Shown here: in pieces, positions 16,037-25,198 of the stretch
Position numbering within the stretch: position 1 is the first letter of the stretch
Layout of the letters: every line of letters begins with the position of its first letter
The notes under the pieces: model-generated
What the model was told of the DNA's origin: nothing
The model's input: only the letters and a program-made list of their open reading frames with translations
Database searches by the model: none
Assembly: GCA_903868145.1 (NCBI GenBank)
Contig: CAIPTY010000086.1
Location: forward strand, 1 to 62,117
From: an uncultured Desulfuromonadales bacterium
Lineage (GTDB): Bacteria; Desulfobacterota; Desulfuromonadia; Geobacterales; Pseudopelobacteraceae
Length of the DNA stretch: 62,117 nt
Direction of reading: 5' to 3'
Translations under genes and position numbers: made by a program

Positions 16037-17137
16037 TCAAAACAGGTCCAGGTTACCCAGCGCCTTGAAGGGCTGGTTTCCGAAGTTCTTGCGTTCCTGT
16101 CCTTCTACGGCCACTTCCCCGGGTTTTTCCTCCCTGGGCGGTTCACAGGTTTCATCACACACCCGCTCCACCTCCTGCTCTCCGTCCATGCCGTTGCATT
16201 TGAAAAAATAGCGGTCATACAGCCGGTGGTGGGCTGTCCAGCGCGAACTGCTGGCCTTCTCCCTGGCAATGTGCGCTTTAATGCCGTTGATCTTGGAATC
16301 CATGTCATCCAGATAATTGAGGATGGTCGCCTCCACCGTCTTGGGGCGTTTGGGTGAACCGTATTCGTAGAGTCCGTGGTGCGAGAGCAGCATATGTTTC
16401 AGCAGCATTGCCAGCTCACGCGGAAATCCGTCGATCTCGCGTATCTTGTCACTTACCAGCTCAACGCCGATGGTGATATGCCCTAACAGCTTGCCCTCGT
16501 CGGTGTAATCGAAAGAGCGCTCATAACTCATCTCCTGTATTTTTCCCACATCGTGCAGCAGGGCTCCCACCACCAGCAAATCTTCATTGATACCTTCATA
16601 GAGCGGCACAATGGAGTGTACCAGCTTGACCAAAGACAGTGAATGCTCCAGCAGACCACCCAGATACACGTGGTGCATCGCCTTGGCAGCCGGTGCCATG
16701 CAGTAATGACCCATGAATGGTGCGTCCGCCAGAAAAGACTCCATCAACCGCCGCAGGAAGGGATTGGCAAGTCGGGCAATCACATCCGTCAACTCATTAC
16801 GCATCTCGGGGATAGGGCGAAGGGATTCGGGCAGAAAATCCGCCAGACAGACCTGCTCCTCCGGAATTTTTCCAATCTTAGCCACGACCACCTGCATCTT
16901 GTTCATATAGATGGAGGCCTTGCCGTTCACCTGCACAAAATCATCTTTGTCAAACTGCTTGTCCAGAACATCGGTGTTATCCCAGACCTTGGCCTCGATC
17001 TCGCCGCTCTTGTCCATGAAGCGGAGGTTCATGTATGGCTTGCCGTTCTTGGCCATGGCCAGAATCTTGTCCTTGACCAGAAAAACTGCATTGACCGAAT
17101 CCTTGTCCTGTATCTCGGCTACGAACTGTTTTGTCAC
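16037..17137 (-). CDS. YhaM-like 3'-5' exoribonuclease (OB + HD domain)
   Basis: 366 residues. An OB-fold (about 15-95; NLRFMDKSGEIEAKVWD) precedes an HD metal-dependent domain with LLEHSLSLVKL, ALLHDVGKIQE and a later HMLLSHHGLYEYG, the layout of YhaM-type 3'-5' exonucleases that trim RNA or DNA. The C-terminal ~40 residues are charged and poorly conserved. A GTG start at 17137 has AAGGAG upstream. It is last in the leftward run behind the FAD oxidoreductase (20-bp gap). Confidence 0.85.
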   Translation of the reverse strand: MTKQFVAEIQDKDSVNAVFLVKDKILAMAKNGKPYMNLRFMDKSGEIEAKVWDNTDVLDKQFDKDDFVQVNGKASIYMNKMQVVVAKIGKIPEEQVCLADFLPESLRPIPEMRNELTDVIARLANPFLRRLMESFLADAPFMGHYCMAPAAKAMHHVYLGGLLEHSLSLVKLVHSIVPLYEGINEDLLVVGALLHDVGKIQEMSYERSFDYTDEGKLLGHITIGVELVSDKIREIDGFPRELAMLLKHMLLSHHGLYEYGSPKRPKTVEATILNYLDDMDSKINGIKAHIAREKASSSRWTAHHRLYDRYFFKCNGMDGEQEVERVCDETCEPPREEKPGEVAVEGQERKNFGNQPFKALGNLDLF

Positions 17138-17157
17138 GTAATGCTCCTTTGGTTTGG

Positions 17158-18744
17158 TTATGCGGCACGAAGTCGCGCTGCAATCGTATCGGCTATCCTG
17201 ACGCCGTCCATCGCCGAACTCATGATGCCACCGGCGTATCCGGCGCCTTCGCCGGCCGGATAAAGCCCGCGCATTCCAACCGACTCGAAATGCTCATCCC
17301 GGAGCACACGCAGTGGTGCCGACGTGCGTGACTCTATGCCAATCAGGGTGGCTTCGGCACTGACGAACCCTTTCAGGCGGCGGCCAAAATCGCTGATCCC
17401 TTCGCGCAGGGTTGCCACGATAAATGACGGCAGGGCCGCATCCAGGCAGGTTTCTGCTATGCCGGGTCGATAGCTGGAAACCGCACGCCCCTTACCGGGC
17501 AGACCCATGAACGACAGTATGTTCTGGGCCGGGGCATGGTATGTACCACCGCCCGCCAGAAATGCCTGGTGTTCCCAGTGTCGCTGGAATCTGACTCCGG
17601 CCAGAGGATCGGTGCCGCCAAAATCATCAACAGTCACATTGACTACCAGGGCGCTGTTGGCATACTTCGAGTTGCGCTGCTGTCCGCTCATGCCGTTGGT
17701 GACCACGCCGCCTTCTTCAGACGAACCGCCGATGACCACGCCGCCGGGGCACATGCAGAAGGAATAGACGCTGCGTCCGCTGCTGGCACTGTTCCACGTC
17801 ACGGCATAATCCGCTGGCGGTAGGTTCGGGTGTCGCGGGCCGCCGTACTGGATTCGGTCGATCAGTTCCTGGGGATGCTCGACCCTCAGCCCCATGGCAA
17901 AGGGTTTGCGTTCCAGCGGCACAGCGCTCTGTGACAGCAGTTCGTAGGTATCACGGGCACTGTGCCCCGTGGCCAGGATCAGGTGATCGCATGGCAGTTC
18001 GTCGCTGTCGCTGATGACAACCCCGGAAACTCGATCATTCTGTGTGCGGATATCCGTCAGGCGACTGCCGAAACGAATGTCAAAACCCCTGTCAAGCAGA
18101 TGCCGTCGCAGTGTGCAGATTACCTGCCGCAGGCGATCGGTGCCGATGTGCGGTTTTGCCAGATAGCACACTTCAGGCGGTGCGCCAAAAAAGGCCAGGC
18201 GCTCAAGAATCCAGGGGATTAACGGGTCTTTTGAGCGGCAGGTCAGTTTGCCGTCGGAAAACGTCCCGGCGCCACCCTCTCCGAACTGAACATTGCTCTC
18301 GGGATTGAGCATTCCGTTTCTCCAGAACTGCTGGACATCGAGTGCGCGCTGTTCCACCGGCTGTCCGCGCTCGACGATGGTTGCGACCAGTCCGTATTCA
18401 GCCAGGCGCAGGGCGGCAAAAAGCCCGGCAGGTCCGCTGCCGACGATGACGATCCGCTGGTGCGAGACAACCGGCATGTACAGGGGGGGCTTAGCTTCCG
18501 GTTGCCATTCCAGATCAGGTACTCCTGCGACTCTGGAACACAGGTCCGTTGCATCGGTGAGCATAAACGAGATGGTGAAAATGAGCTTGATGCGGGGTTT
18601 GCGCCGTGCGTCAACAGCCTTGCGGACAATATGGAAATCCAGCAGCTCTTCCGCGTTGAGTCCGATCCGCGCGGCAAGCAGAGCTGGCAGGTCATCTTCG
18701 GCGAAATTCGGAGAGAGGGTAAGGTTGCGATAGATGAACGGCAT
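17158..18744 (-). CDS. FAD-dependent dehydrogenase, uncharacterised family
   Basis: 528 residues. The dinucleotide-binding motif IVIVGSGPAGLFAALRLAEYG (in two overlapping parts around residues 97-117) follows an N-terminal RNA-binding-like domain of about 90 residues. Later motifs include GEGGAGTFSDGKLTCR, HLILATGHSARDTYELL and a C-terminal GLYPAGEGAGYAGGIMSSAMDG. It belongs to the widespread 'NAD(FAD)-utilising dehydrogenase' family whose substrate is not known. The ribosome-binding site is weak; it starts 11 bases after a response regulator stop, so it is probably translated from the same messenger. Confidence 0.82.
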   Translation of the reverse strand: MPFIYRNLTLSPNFAEDDLPALLAARIGLNAEELLDFHIVRKAVDARRKPRIKLIFTISFMLTDATDLCSRVAGVPDLEWQPEAKPPLYMPVVSHQRIVIVGSGPAGLFAALRLAEYGLVATIVERGQPVEQRALDVQQFWRNGMLNPESNVQFGEGGAGTFSDGKLTCRSKDPLIPWILERLAFFGAPPEVCYLAKPHIGTDRLRQVICTLRRHLLDRGFDIRFGSRLTDIRTQNDRVSGVVISDSDELPCDHLILATGHSARDTYELLSQSAVPLERKPFAMGLRVEHPQELIDRIQYGGPRHPNLPPADYAVTWNSASSGRSVYSFCMCPGGVVIGGSSEEGGVVTNGMSGQQRNSKYANSALVVNVTVDDFGGTDPLAGVRFQRHWEHQAFLAGGGTYHAPAQNILSFMGLPGKGRAVSSYRPGIAETCLDAALPSFIVATLREGISDFGRRLKGFVSAEATLIGIESRTSAPLRVLRDEHFESVGMRGLYPAGEGAGYAGGIMSSAMDGVRIADTIAARLRAA

Positions 18745-18755
18745 GAAATTCAGCC

Positions 18756-19148
18756 CTACAGGTACATTTTTCGTTCCAGGAGCTGTTCCACAATAATGAC
18801 GATGTCTACCGGGCGGGTGGATTTGGGGATGTGTACCTTCGCACCCATTTCTGGGGCATCGTGTTCGTGGGGAGCCTCCTGGAACATGGAGGTAAGCAGT
18901 ACGATAACCGGTGGTTTATCACCGGCCAGACGTCCGATCTCCATACAGGTGCTGACACCGCCCATGCGGGGCATGACCAGATCCGAGACAACGGCGTCAG
19001 GCCATTTGTCAAGAAACACCTTGACGCCTTCAACTCCGTCATTTGCGTTAAAAACCGTAAAGCCGTTCTCGGTGAACGCATCTGTCAGCACCTTCAGAAA
19101 AAAAGGGTCGTCGTCAATCAGCAGGATGGTGCCGCGTGTGTTGTTCAT
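18756..19148 (-). CDS. Single-domain response regulator
   Basis: 130 residues, one CheY-like receiver with phospho-acceptor Asp56 (VVSDLVMP), acidic pocket IDDDP at 11-15 and conserved Lys in IPKSTRP. The alpha3-beta4 region has an unusual acidic/His stretch (FQEAPHEHDAPE). No output domain. It lies 86 bp after the REC-histidine kinase gene and directly before the FAD oxidoreductase, so it could serve that kinase. Confidence 0.88.
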   Translation of the reverse strand: MNNTRGTILLIDDDPFFLKVLTDAFTENGFTVFNANDGVEGVKVFLDKWPDAVVSDLVMPRMGGVSTCMEIGRLAGDKPPVIVLLTSMFQEAPHEHDAPEMGAKVHIPKSTRPVDIVIIVEQLLERKMYL

Positions 19149-19234
19149 GCCGGTCTCGCAAAAGAGTAGTTTTTCGGATACTACACCAGCTCACCCACAA
19201 AAGAAAAGAAGATTGAGACAGCCGTGCGGTCTGC

Positions 19235-20422
19235 TCAGTGACAGACGGGAAAATCCAGTCGGAATACGGTTCCCTGACAGGAGGTCTTTTCCACCACAAC
19301 GTTGCCATCGTAGATACGGGCAATCCGCTGCACCACCGGCAGTCCCATGCCCGTCCCGCGCGTCTTCGTGCTGAAAAAGGGGTCAAAGATACTGGGCAGC
19401 ACATTCTCGGGAATCCCGCCACCGCTGTCTGACATCCGAACGACCACCCGCTCGTTCTCCCGGTAAACTCCGATATTGATAAGACCGCCCGCAGGCATTT
19501 CGTCCAGTGCGTTGAGTAACAGATTGGTAAAAATCTGTTCCAGTTCGGCGGGGTCGGCTTTTATTCGAACGGGCACATCACAGTAGGAGCGCTGTATCAG
19601 AATCCTGCCGGTCTCGATCTGCGGCGAGAAAACCTCAAGGGCATTATCAATAACCTCATCCATGTGAACATCGTCTGAAATTGTCCGTGTTCTGCGGGAG
19701 GCATCCAGCAGCTTACGAATAATGACATCGATCCTGTCGATTTCTTTTAGGATTTTACCCTGATACTCCAGCTGCTCAGAGTCAGCGGTGTTTTGCCGCA
19801 TCAGTTGGACAAAAAGCGCGATTGAATTGAGCGGGTTGCGGATTTCATGTGCCATTCCGGCAGAGAGGTATCCGAGAGCCGCCAGTTTTTCGGACTGACT
19901 GATCTCGGTGTGAGCCTTCTGCAGCGCATCGCTCTTCTCGCGAACCCGCTGCTGCAGTTCCTGGTTCCATGCATCGATCTGCTCCAGCAGCCGAATCTGC
20001 TCCTCCTGAAGCGCGAGGTTCTGGAGTTCTATTTCGCGGATGCGCAGCACCTTGTCGAGGCGATCAACCAGGTCACGGTTATTGAATGGTTTGAGGAGAT
20101 ACTCGGAGGCGCCTGCTTTCATCAGTTCAACCGCGATCTCCTCGTTGCCTTTCCCGGTAAACATGACTACGTAGGTGCGGGGGAAGCGCGTGCGGATTTC
20201 GCGCAGAGCCGACAGGCCATCCACCTCCGGCATCATGTAGTCAAGCAGCACCAGTTCGGGCTGCCTGGCATCAATGATCTCTATGCCCTGTCGCGCCTTG
20301 AGCGCAGTGAATACCTGATACCCACGGCGTGAAAGGATCACGGACGCCAGTTCGAGGATATGGATGTCATCATCGATGATGACGATGGTCGCCTTGAAGC
20401 TCTGCTGCGGGGTTTCGGTCAT
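19235..20422 (-). CDS. Receiver-histidine kinase hybrid
   Basis: 395 residues. An N-terminal receiver (Asp61 in LLDYMMP) is joined by a coiled-coil (about 130-180) to a HisKA dimerisation helix with His192 (AHEIRNPLNS) and an HATPase domain (N-box LLLNALDEMP, G1 DSGGGIPE, G2 TRGTGMGLPVV). No transmembrane segment, so it is a cytosolic kinase whose input is a phosphorelay receiver. It follows the Usp gene by 23 bp and shares the operon with two single-domain regulators. Confidence 0.92.
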   Translation of the reverse strand: MTETPQQSFKATIVIIDDDIHILELASVILSRRGYQVFTALKARQGIEIIDARQPELVLLDYMMPEVDGLSALREIRTRFPRTYVVMFTGKGNEEIAVELMKAGASEYLLKPFNNRDLVDRLDKVLRIREIELQNLALQEEQIRLLEQIDAWNQELQQRVREKSDALQKAHTEISQSEKLAALGYLSAGMAHEIRNPLNSIALFVQLMRQNTADSEQLEYQGKILKEIDRIDVIIRKLLDASRRTRTISDDVHMDEVIDNALEVFSPQIETGRILIQRSYCDVPVRIKADPAELEQIFTNLLLNALDEMPAGGLINIGVYRENERVVVRMSDSGGGIPENVLPSIFDPFFSTKTRGTGMGLPVVQRIARIYDGNVVVEKTSCQGTVFRLDFPVCH

Positions 20423-20445
20423 TGAGTAAGTCCGGTGCAGGGGTG

Positions 20446-20898
20446 CTAGCCTTGACCCGGCATGCGGATGGTGAGCACGGGACAGGATGCACCGCGGACG
20501 ACACGCTCGGCTGTGCTGCCGAAGATCAGATGGTCGAGCCCCGTTCGGCCATGTGTGCCGAGGACAATCAGCGAGGCTGCGGTTTCCTCTGCTTTCCGGA
20601 TGATTTCCTCGCAGGGGACACCGCTGACAATAGCGGTCTGATAGGGGGTAAAATCAGCCATTCTGGTCTGGCAGAATGTCTCCATCATTTTTTCAGCGCC
20701 ATCCGCAATTTCCTTCTCCAGTTGTTCAAAGGAGATGTGAGGCACGTAGAAACCTCTCAGGTCTACCGGCTCGTTGATGACATGCATGATGGTCAATTCT
20801 GCCTGAAACTGCCTGGCCAGCATCAGTGCATAGTCGAATGCATGTTCGGAGTTTTCTGAAAAGTCGATGGCTATCAGAATCTTATCGAACGTCTTCAT
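20446..20898 (-). CDS. Universal stress protein (UspA family)
   Basis: 150 residues from ATG 20898 (GAGGGGG upstream). N-terminal FDKILIAIDFSENSEHAFDYAL and the C-terminal nucleotide-binding signature GTHGRTGLDHLIFGSTAERVV, seen as two adjacent segments, indicate an ATP-binding Usp. Its start overlaps the 3' end of the preceding response regulator by 17 bp, so the two are coupled. Role in the signalling operon is unknown. Confidence 0.92.
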   Translation of the reverse strand: MKTFDKILIAIDFSENSEHAFDYALMLARQFQAELTIMHVINEPVDLRGFYVPHISFEQLEKEIADGAEKMMETFCQTRMADFTPYQTAIVSGVPCEEIIRKAEETAASLIVLGTHGRTGLDHLIFGSTAERVVRGASCPVLTIRMPGQG

Positions 20899-21280
20899 GA
20901 TGTGCCCCCTCTGCCTGCTCATTTTTGTTGAAAATCCTGCTTATGATCTTGTTAAGCTCTTCCATCTTGACCGGTTTGTTGATGTATTCAAAGGCTCCCA
21001 GGCTCATGGCTTCCACATATGACTCCACCTCGCCATATGCCGTGATCATGATCACATTGCTGGCGGGATGGCTGCGATTCAGCTCGCGCAGGAAAACCAG
21101 GCCGTTCATTTCGGGCATATTGATATCGGTTATGATCAACTCAACTTCCCTGCCGCGAAGATAGTTAAGCGCTTCGAAGCCGTTGCCCACAGACGCCACA
21201 TCATACCCGTCACGCCTTAGTATCATGGAGAGAGCGATGCGCGCGTTTTCCTCATCGTCAACAACCAGTATGCGTTTCAT
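20882..21280 (-). CDS. Single-domain response regulator
   Basis: 132 residues from ATG 21280; a GTG at 21307 would add nine. Receiver domain with acidic pair VVDDEE, phospho-acceptor Asp52 (IITDINMPEMNG), Thr in MITAYGE and Lys in INKPVKME. The sequence resembles NtrC-type receivers but has no AAA+ or DNA-binding part. It is the first gene of a leftward operon: regulator, Usp, REC-kinase, regulator, FAD oxidoreductase, YhaM-like. Confidence 0.88.
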   Translation of the reverse strand: MKRILVVDDEENARIALSMILRRDGYDVASVGNGFEALNYLRGREVELIITDINMPEMNGLVFLRELNRSHPASNVIMITAYGEVESYVEAMSLGAFEYINKPVKMEELNKIISRIFNKNEQAEGAHHEDVR

Positions 21281-21412
21281 CCGTTCCGCCACGACATGCT
21301 CCTGCACAGAGACTCTGGAACCGTACAGTGAAGTCTAACACGGGGCACGAGACTGTCAAGGCATCGGAGTTATTTTATTGAGCGGGAGCGGTGACGAAAT
21401 TTTCGGATGGGC

Positions 21413-22267
21413 TTACTGCCTGATTCCATCGGCATCCAGAACGATAACAAGCGGTTTGCCGACCTGCCCAAACGGCTTGAGCTGCTTGCCGTTCAACTCG
21501 GCCTCAACGCCGCCGGCGTTGGACAACTCAAGGGTGATGTTTTTATCTGCTTTCCACTCGATACTGTCACCGACAACAAGTTCATACCCCTGGGAGGGCG
21601 ATCCGTCGATCGTAACCGTCAAGGTACCGCTCTGGATCACCCTCATGCGCACGATGAACCCTTTGGGATTCTCGGTTGGGTTCTTGGCTGTACTACCCGG
21701 AACAGGAGGAACCGGATCGGTGCGTCGTTCAGCGACCGCCTCAACAGGTTTTTTGGCTGCAGGGGGTTGAGTGGCCGATGAGCGGGGCTTCTGCACTGCG
21801 CGTGCCGCTGTGGGCGGGACCGCCACGGCTTGCCTGACGGCAGGAGGTCGAGGTGAAGGGGGGCGGTTGACAATGGCGGAAGCGATCAGAATAAGTACCA
21901 GAAAAAAAATGGGTAATGCCAGTTTCTGGAGGGGGAATTTCTTGCGGGGTGAGGGTGTTTTACCGACCGTACCTGACGGACGCTCGTCGCGTGTCCGGTC
22001 AATTCCGTAGAGTTTTTCGTACAACCGGATCATATCATCGGGGCTGAGACCGAGATAAGTGGCATAGATACGCAGAAAGCCCTTGAGATACGCCTGACTG
22101 GCAAACACCTTGAGCTGTTCATCTTCAAGGGCGGCCAGATAGTTCTCGCCAATTTTAGTAGCCGCCGCAGCCTCTTCGAGCGTGATGTCATGATACTCGC
22201 GGCAACGCTTGAGTATTACCCCCGGAGAGGTGGCAGACGGATCGGTGTATGTATCGATATCGGACAC
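21413..22267 (-). CDS. RodZ-like protein: HTH, membrane segment, DUF4115
   Basis: 284 residues. A RodZ-type helix-turn-helix (about 15-85; LKRCREYHDITLEEAAAATKI), a positively charged linker, one transmembrane helix (about 113-132), a proline/alanine-rich periplasmic linker and a C-terminal beta domain of the DUF4115 type (SGTLTVTIDGSPSQG). RodZ anchors MreB in rod-shape maintenance. The start is GTG 22267 with GAGG close upstream. It follows the TPR lipoprotein gene by ten bases. I do not assign the symbol because MreB/Mre genes are not in view. Confidence 0.82.
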   Translation of the reverse strand: MSDIDTYTDPSATSPGVILKRCREYHDITLEEAAAATKIGENYLAALEDEQLKVFASQAYLKGFLRIYATYLGLSPDDMIRLYEKLYGIDRTRDERPSGTVGKTPSPRKKFPLQKLALPIFFLVLILIASAIVNRPPSPRPPAVRQAVAVPPTAARAVQKPRSSATQPPAAKKPVEAVAERRTDPVPPVPGSTAKNPTENPKGFIVRMRVIQSGTLTVTIDGSPSQGYELVVGDSIEWKADKNITLELSNAGGVEAELNGKQLKPFGQVGKPLVIVLDADGIRQ

Positions 22268-22277
22268 GTGGCCTCGA

Positions 22278-23024
22278 TTATTTCAGAAGATCCAGATACT
22301 CCAGGGATGATCGACCCATATCCGTATCAGGGATGAGACGGATGACCTCTTTGAACGCTGAACGGGCTGCGGGATGTTTTTCCATTTTAAGGTAGGCCAG
22401 TCCGAGGTAGTAGTGGGCCGCTCCGTAATCGTGATAAATTTCTATGGCCTTGTTGAACTCTGCAACAGCCTTGTCGGTATTGTCCATGGCAAACCAGACC
22501 CGTCCGATGGAAAGACGGATCACCGGATTGCGGGGGTTGCCGGTGGCAACCGAGCGCAGTTCTTCAAGTGCTTTGGGGTAGTCCCCCTTGCCAAGGTAGG
22601 CAAGACCCAGATTAATGGTTGCATTCTCATTGTTTGCGTAAAAAATATCGTCCTTGACTATCTTGAACTGCTGGATGGCGCTGTCCCATCGTTTGAGATC
22701 AAGGTATGCCACGCCCAGGTCGTTGCGGGCGATGGAATAGTTGGGTTTGATCGTGATGGCTTTTACCAGTCGCGGTTCGGCAAGATCGGGTCTTCGCTTG
22801 CCGACATACGCCTGACCCAGGCTGTAGAGGACATCGGGGTTATCGGGATCGAGCTTTTCGGCTTCGGTCAACTCAACCAGCGCGGCGGTGAAATTACGAT
22901 CTCCCAGGAAAGAAAGACCCATCTGGTAGTGGTACGCCGCAGGGTTATGGTTACCTGTGTGGCTTACGCAACCTGAAATCAGCAGCAGCAGAAAACCGGC
23001 GATGACTCGACTCATGCACTTCAT
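22278..23024 (-). CDS. TPR lipoprotein (PilF/PilW-like)
   Basis: 248 residues. Lipoprotein signal with lipobox LISGC (Cys19), then about five tetratricopeptide repeats (YHYQMGLSFLGDRNFTAALVEL, then PDVLYSLGQAYVGKRRPDLAEP and so on). Architecture and length match PilF/PilW outer-membrane lipoproteins that help assemble the type IV pilus secretin, but the family is broad and no pilus gene is near. Ten bases separate it from the RodZ-like gene. Confidence 0.8.
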   Translation of the reverse strand: MKCMSRVIAGFLLLLISGCVSHTGNHNPAAYHYQMGLSFLGDRNFTAALVELTEAEKLDPDNPDVLYSLGQAYVGKRRPDLAEPRLVKAITIKPNYSIARNDLGVAYLDLKRWDSAIQQFKIVKDDIFYANNENATINLGLAYLGKGDYPKALEELRSVATGNPRNPVIRLSIGRVWFAMDNTDKAVAEFNKAIEIYHDYGAAHYYLGLAYLKMEKHPAARSAFKEVIRLIPDTDMGRSSLEYLDLLK

Positions 23025-23119
23025 AGAAAGTGTTCCTGATATCCCGATCGGGGGAAAATCTCTGGAGACGGATGGTACTACCTATCAAATTTACCGGACA
23101 CTGTCAATAAAACAGCGAG

Positions 23120-24037
23120 TTAGAGCTGGACGATGTCACGGAAACTGGTCAGGGACTTGAAGCTTTTATAGCGAGCCTCAATCTCACTGTACGCAAGAAG
23201 TTTCATGCGATCAAGGCTGAAATCCTCCACATTGAATGATGCCATCACGGATCCGAACACAATCGCCTGGCGGATACCTTCCTCCGTGAGATCCCCCGTA
23301 TCTGCAAGGTACCCCATAAATCCACCTGCAAAGGTATCACCGGCACCGGTGGGGTCAAAAACCTGTTCCAGCGGATAGGCGGGAGCCGCAAATGCAGTGT
23401 CGGCGGTGAACATGAGCACGCCGTACTCTCCGCGTTTGACCACCAGTCGTTTGCAACCCAGGGCAATAATCTGCCGGGCAGCCTTGACCAGATTGGCCTC
23501 TCCGGTAAACTGACGCGCCTCCCCTTCGTTGATAACCACGATGTCTACCTGCTGCAGCACCTTGCGCAGGGCTTCCGGCTTGGATGAAATCCAGAAGTTC
23601 ATGGTGTCGCAGGCAACCAGTTTCGGCTTGCGAACCTGGGAAAGCACCTCCAACTGCAGATCGGGGTCTATGTTGGCAAGGAAAAGGTACTCGGCATCGC
23701 GGTACGACTCGGGCAGGTCGGGCCTGAACTGCATCAGCACGTTAAGCTGGGTGTCCAGTGTCTGGGCTTCGTTCAGGTCATAACCGTATTTGCCGCTCCA
23801 GTGAAAGGTCTTGCCCGGGATGCGCTGCAGGCCATCGATGTTGATATCCCGCGACCGCAGGAAATCCACGTGCTCCTGCGGGAAGTCCTCACCCACCACT
23901 GCCACAAGTGACACATCGGTAAAAAAACTGGCGGACGTGGAAAAATAGGTGGCCGAGCCGCCCAGGACATTCTCTCCCCTGCCGAACGGTGTCTCAACCG
24001 TATCAAAAGCAACTGTTCCAACGACGACGATGCCCAT
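23120..24037 (-). CDS. PfkB-family sugar/nucleoside kinase
   Basis: 305 residues. PfkB signature 2 is DPTGAGDTFAGGFMGYLAD near 230, with the catalytic Asp in GAGD; the N-terminal GGSATYFSTSASFF fits the substrate-binding region. It would phosphorylate a sugar or nucleoside with ATP. GAGGAG precedes ATG 24037. It begins 20 bp after mtnP, suggesting a shared transcript and possibly a role in recycling the ribose part of methylthioadenosine; the substrate is not shown by sequence. Confidence 0.9.
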   Translation of the reverse strand: MGIVVVGTVAFDTVETPFGRGENVLGGSATYFSTSASFFTDVSLVAVVGEDFPQEHVDFLRSRDINIDGLQRIPGKTFHWSGKYGYDLNEAQTLDTQLNVLMQFRPDLPESYRDAEYLFLANIDPDLQLEVLSQVRKPKLVACDTMNFWISSKPEALRKVLQQVDIVVINEGEARQFTGEANLVKAARQIIALGCKRLVVKRGEYGVLMFTADTAFAAPAYPLEQVFDPTGAGDTFAGGFMGYLADTGDLTEEGIRQAIVFGSVMASFNVEDFSLDRMKLLAYSEIEARYKSFKSLTSFRDIVQL

Positions 24038-24057
24038 TTCCGCTGACTCCTCGAATG

Positions 24058-24924
24058 CTAAAGATATTTTCCGATTATGACGTCAAGCTTCTTCCTGGTG
24101 TTTTCCGGCATGACGCTTCTGTCGGTGATGACGGCGTACTGCATGGCGTTGCCGCAGGGGCAGTTCCGCCCGCCCTGTATGTCGGCAACAGCGTGACGAA
24201 TGATGCTCTTGGCCATGGCAACATTCTGGTGGATTATCTTGATGATGGCTTCGACGGTTACGTCGTCGTGGTGTTCGTGCCAGCAGTCATAGTCGGTGGA
24301 AAGGGCAATGATTCCGTAGCAGATCTCCGCCTCGCGGGCCAGTTTTGCCTCGGTCAGGTTGGTCATGCCGATCACTGATGCCCCCAGTCCCAGATAGGAG
24401 AATGATTCGGCTCTGGTGGAGAAGGCCGGCCCCTCCATACAGATGTAGGTGCCGCCCGCGTGAACGGTGGCACCGGCTTTCCGCGCCGCAGCGTACAGGG
24501 TGTCCGACAGCGGGTGACAGACAGGATCGGCGAAACCGGCATGCGCCACGATGCCATCACCGAAGAAGGTATCCTTGCGAATCCCCTTGGTGCGGTCATA
24601 GAACTGGTCGGGAATCACGATGTGCCCGGGTTCAATGGCGTCTTTCAGGCTCCCGACGGCTGATACGGATATGATTCGTTCGACGCCCAGTTTTTTCATG
24701 CCGTAGATGTTGGCGCGGTAATTGACTTCGGAGGGTAGAAAGCGGTGCCCCCTGCCGTGGCGGGGAAGAAATACCATCCTCACGCCGTTCAGCACGCCGG
24801 TAATATACTCATCGGACGGGTTGCCGAAGGGCGTTTCCAGACGGACAGCACGAACATCCTCCAGTCCCTCCATCTCGTACAGCCCGCTGCCGCCGATCAC
24901 GCCAATGGCGGTATTGTCTGACAT
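24058..24924 (-). CDS. mtnP: S-methyl-5'-thioadenosine phosphorylase
   Basis: 288 residues from ATG 24924 (GGAGAGG upstream); a longer frame to 24999 is not supported. Converts methylthioadenosine plus phosphate to adenine and methylthioribose-1-phosphate. Motifs: IGVIGGSGLYEMEGLED, phosphate-site FLPRHGRGHRFLPSEVNYRANI (in segments), CMEGPAFSTRAES and GMTNLTEAKLAREAEICY, and DYDCWHEHHDDVTVE. It is divergent from metK, so the gene pair makes and salvages sulfur-adenosyl compounds. Confidence 0.93.
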   Translation of the reverse strand: MSDNTAIGVIGGSGLYEMEGLEDVRAVRLETPFGNPSDEYITGVLNGVRMVFLPRHGRGHRFLPSEVNYRANIYGMKKLGVERIISVSAVGSLKDAIEPGHIVIPDQFYDRTKGIRKDTFFGDGIVAHAGFADPVCHPLSDTLYAAARKAGATVHAGGTYICMEGPAFSTRAESFSYLGLGASVIGMTNLTEAKLAREAEICYGIIALSTDYDCWHEHHDDVTVEAIIKIIHQNVAMAKSIIRHAVADIQGGRNCPCGNAMQYAVITDRSVMPENTRKKLDVIIGKYL

Positions 24925-25098
24925 GTGCACACCTCTCCGCAGACAGTTATTTGAGGCAAAATCAGGCGCAACTCTAAGTGTTTTATCCACAAAATTCAAT
25001 AGATATTTTCCTCATGGATGTCCGCAGGCGGGACTGCCGGGCGGGGCTGAGATCTTCTTGCTGCAGGGAGCAGCATGGTTGCCGCAAGCTATCTTTTC

Positions 25099-25127
25099 TT
25101 GACAAAACAGGTACCTGCCTATAGATT
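25099..25127 (+). promoter_or_regulatory. Sigma70-type promoter for metK
   Basis: TTGACA (25099-25104), 17-bp spacer, TAGATT (25122-25127). Transcription would start about 60 bp before metK, leaving little space for a riboswitch; I see no SAM-I or SAM-II core in the leader. Confidence 0.65.
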
Positions 25128-25198
25128 TAACGACTCTGAAATAATTGCTTCAGCAAGACAGCTCAATAAATAAATATTCGAGAGGAGTATCACGCACC

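Noticed and set aside
24925-25198. SAM riboswitch between mtnP and metK
   Set aside because: No SAM-I or SAM-II core could be drawn and the promoter leaves only about 60 bp of leader.
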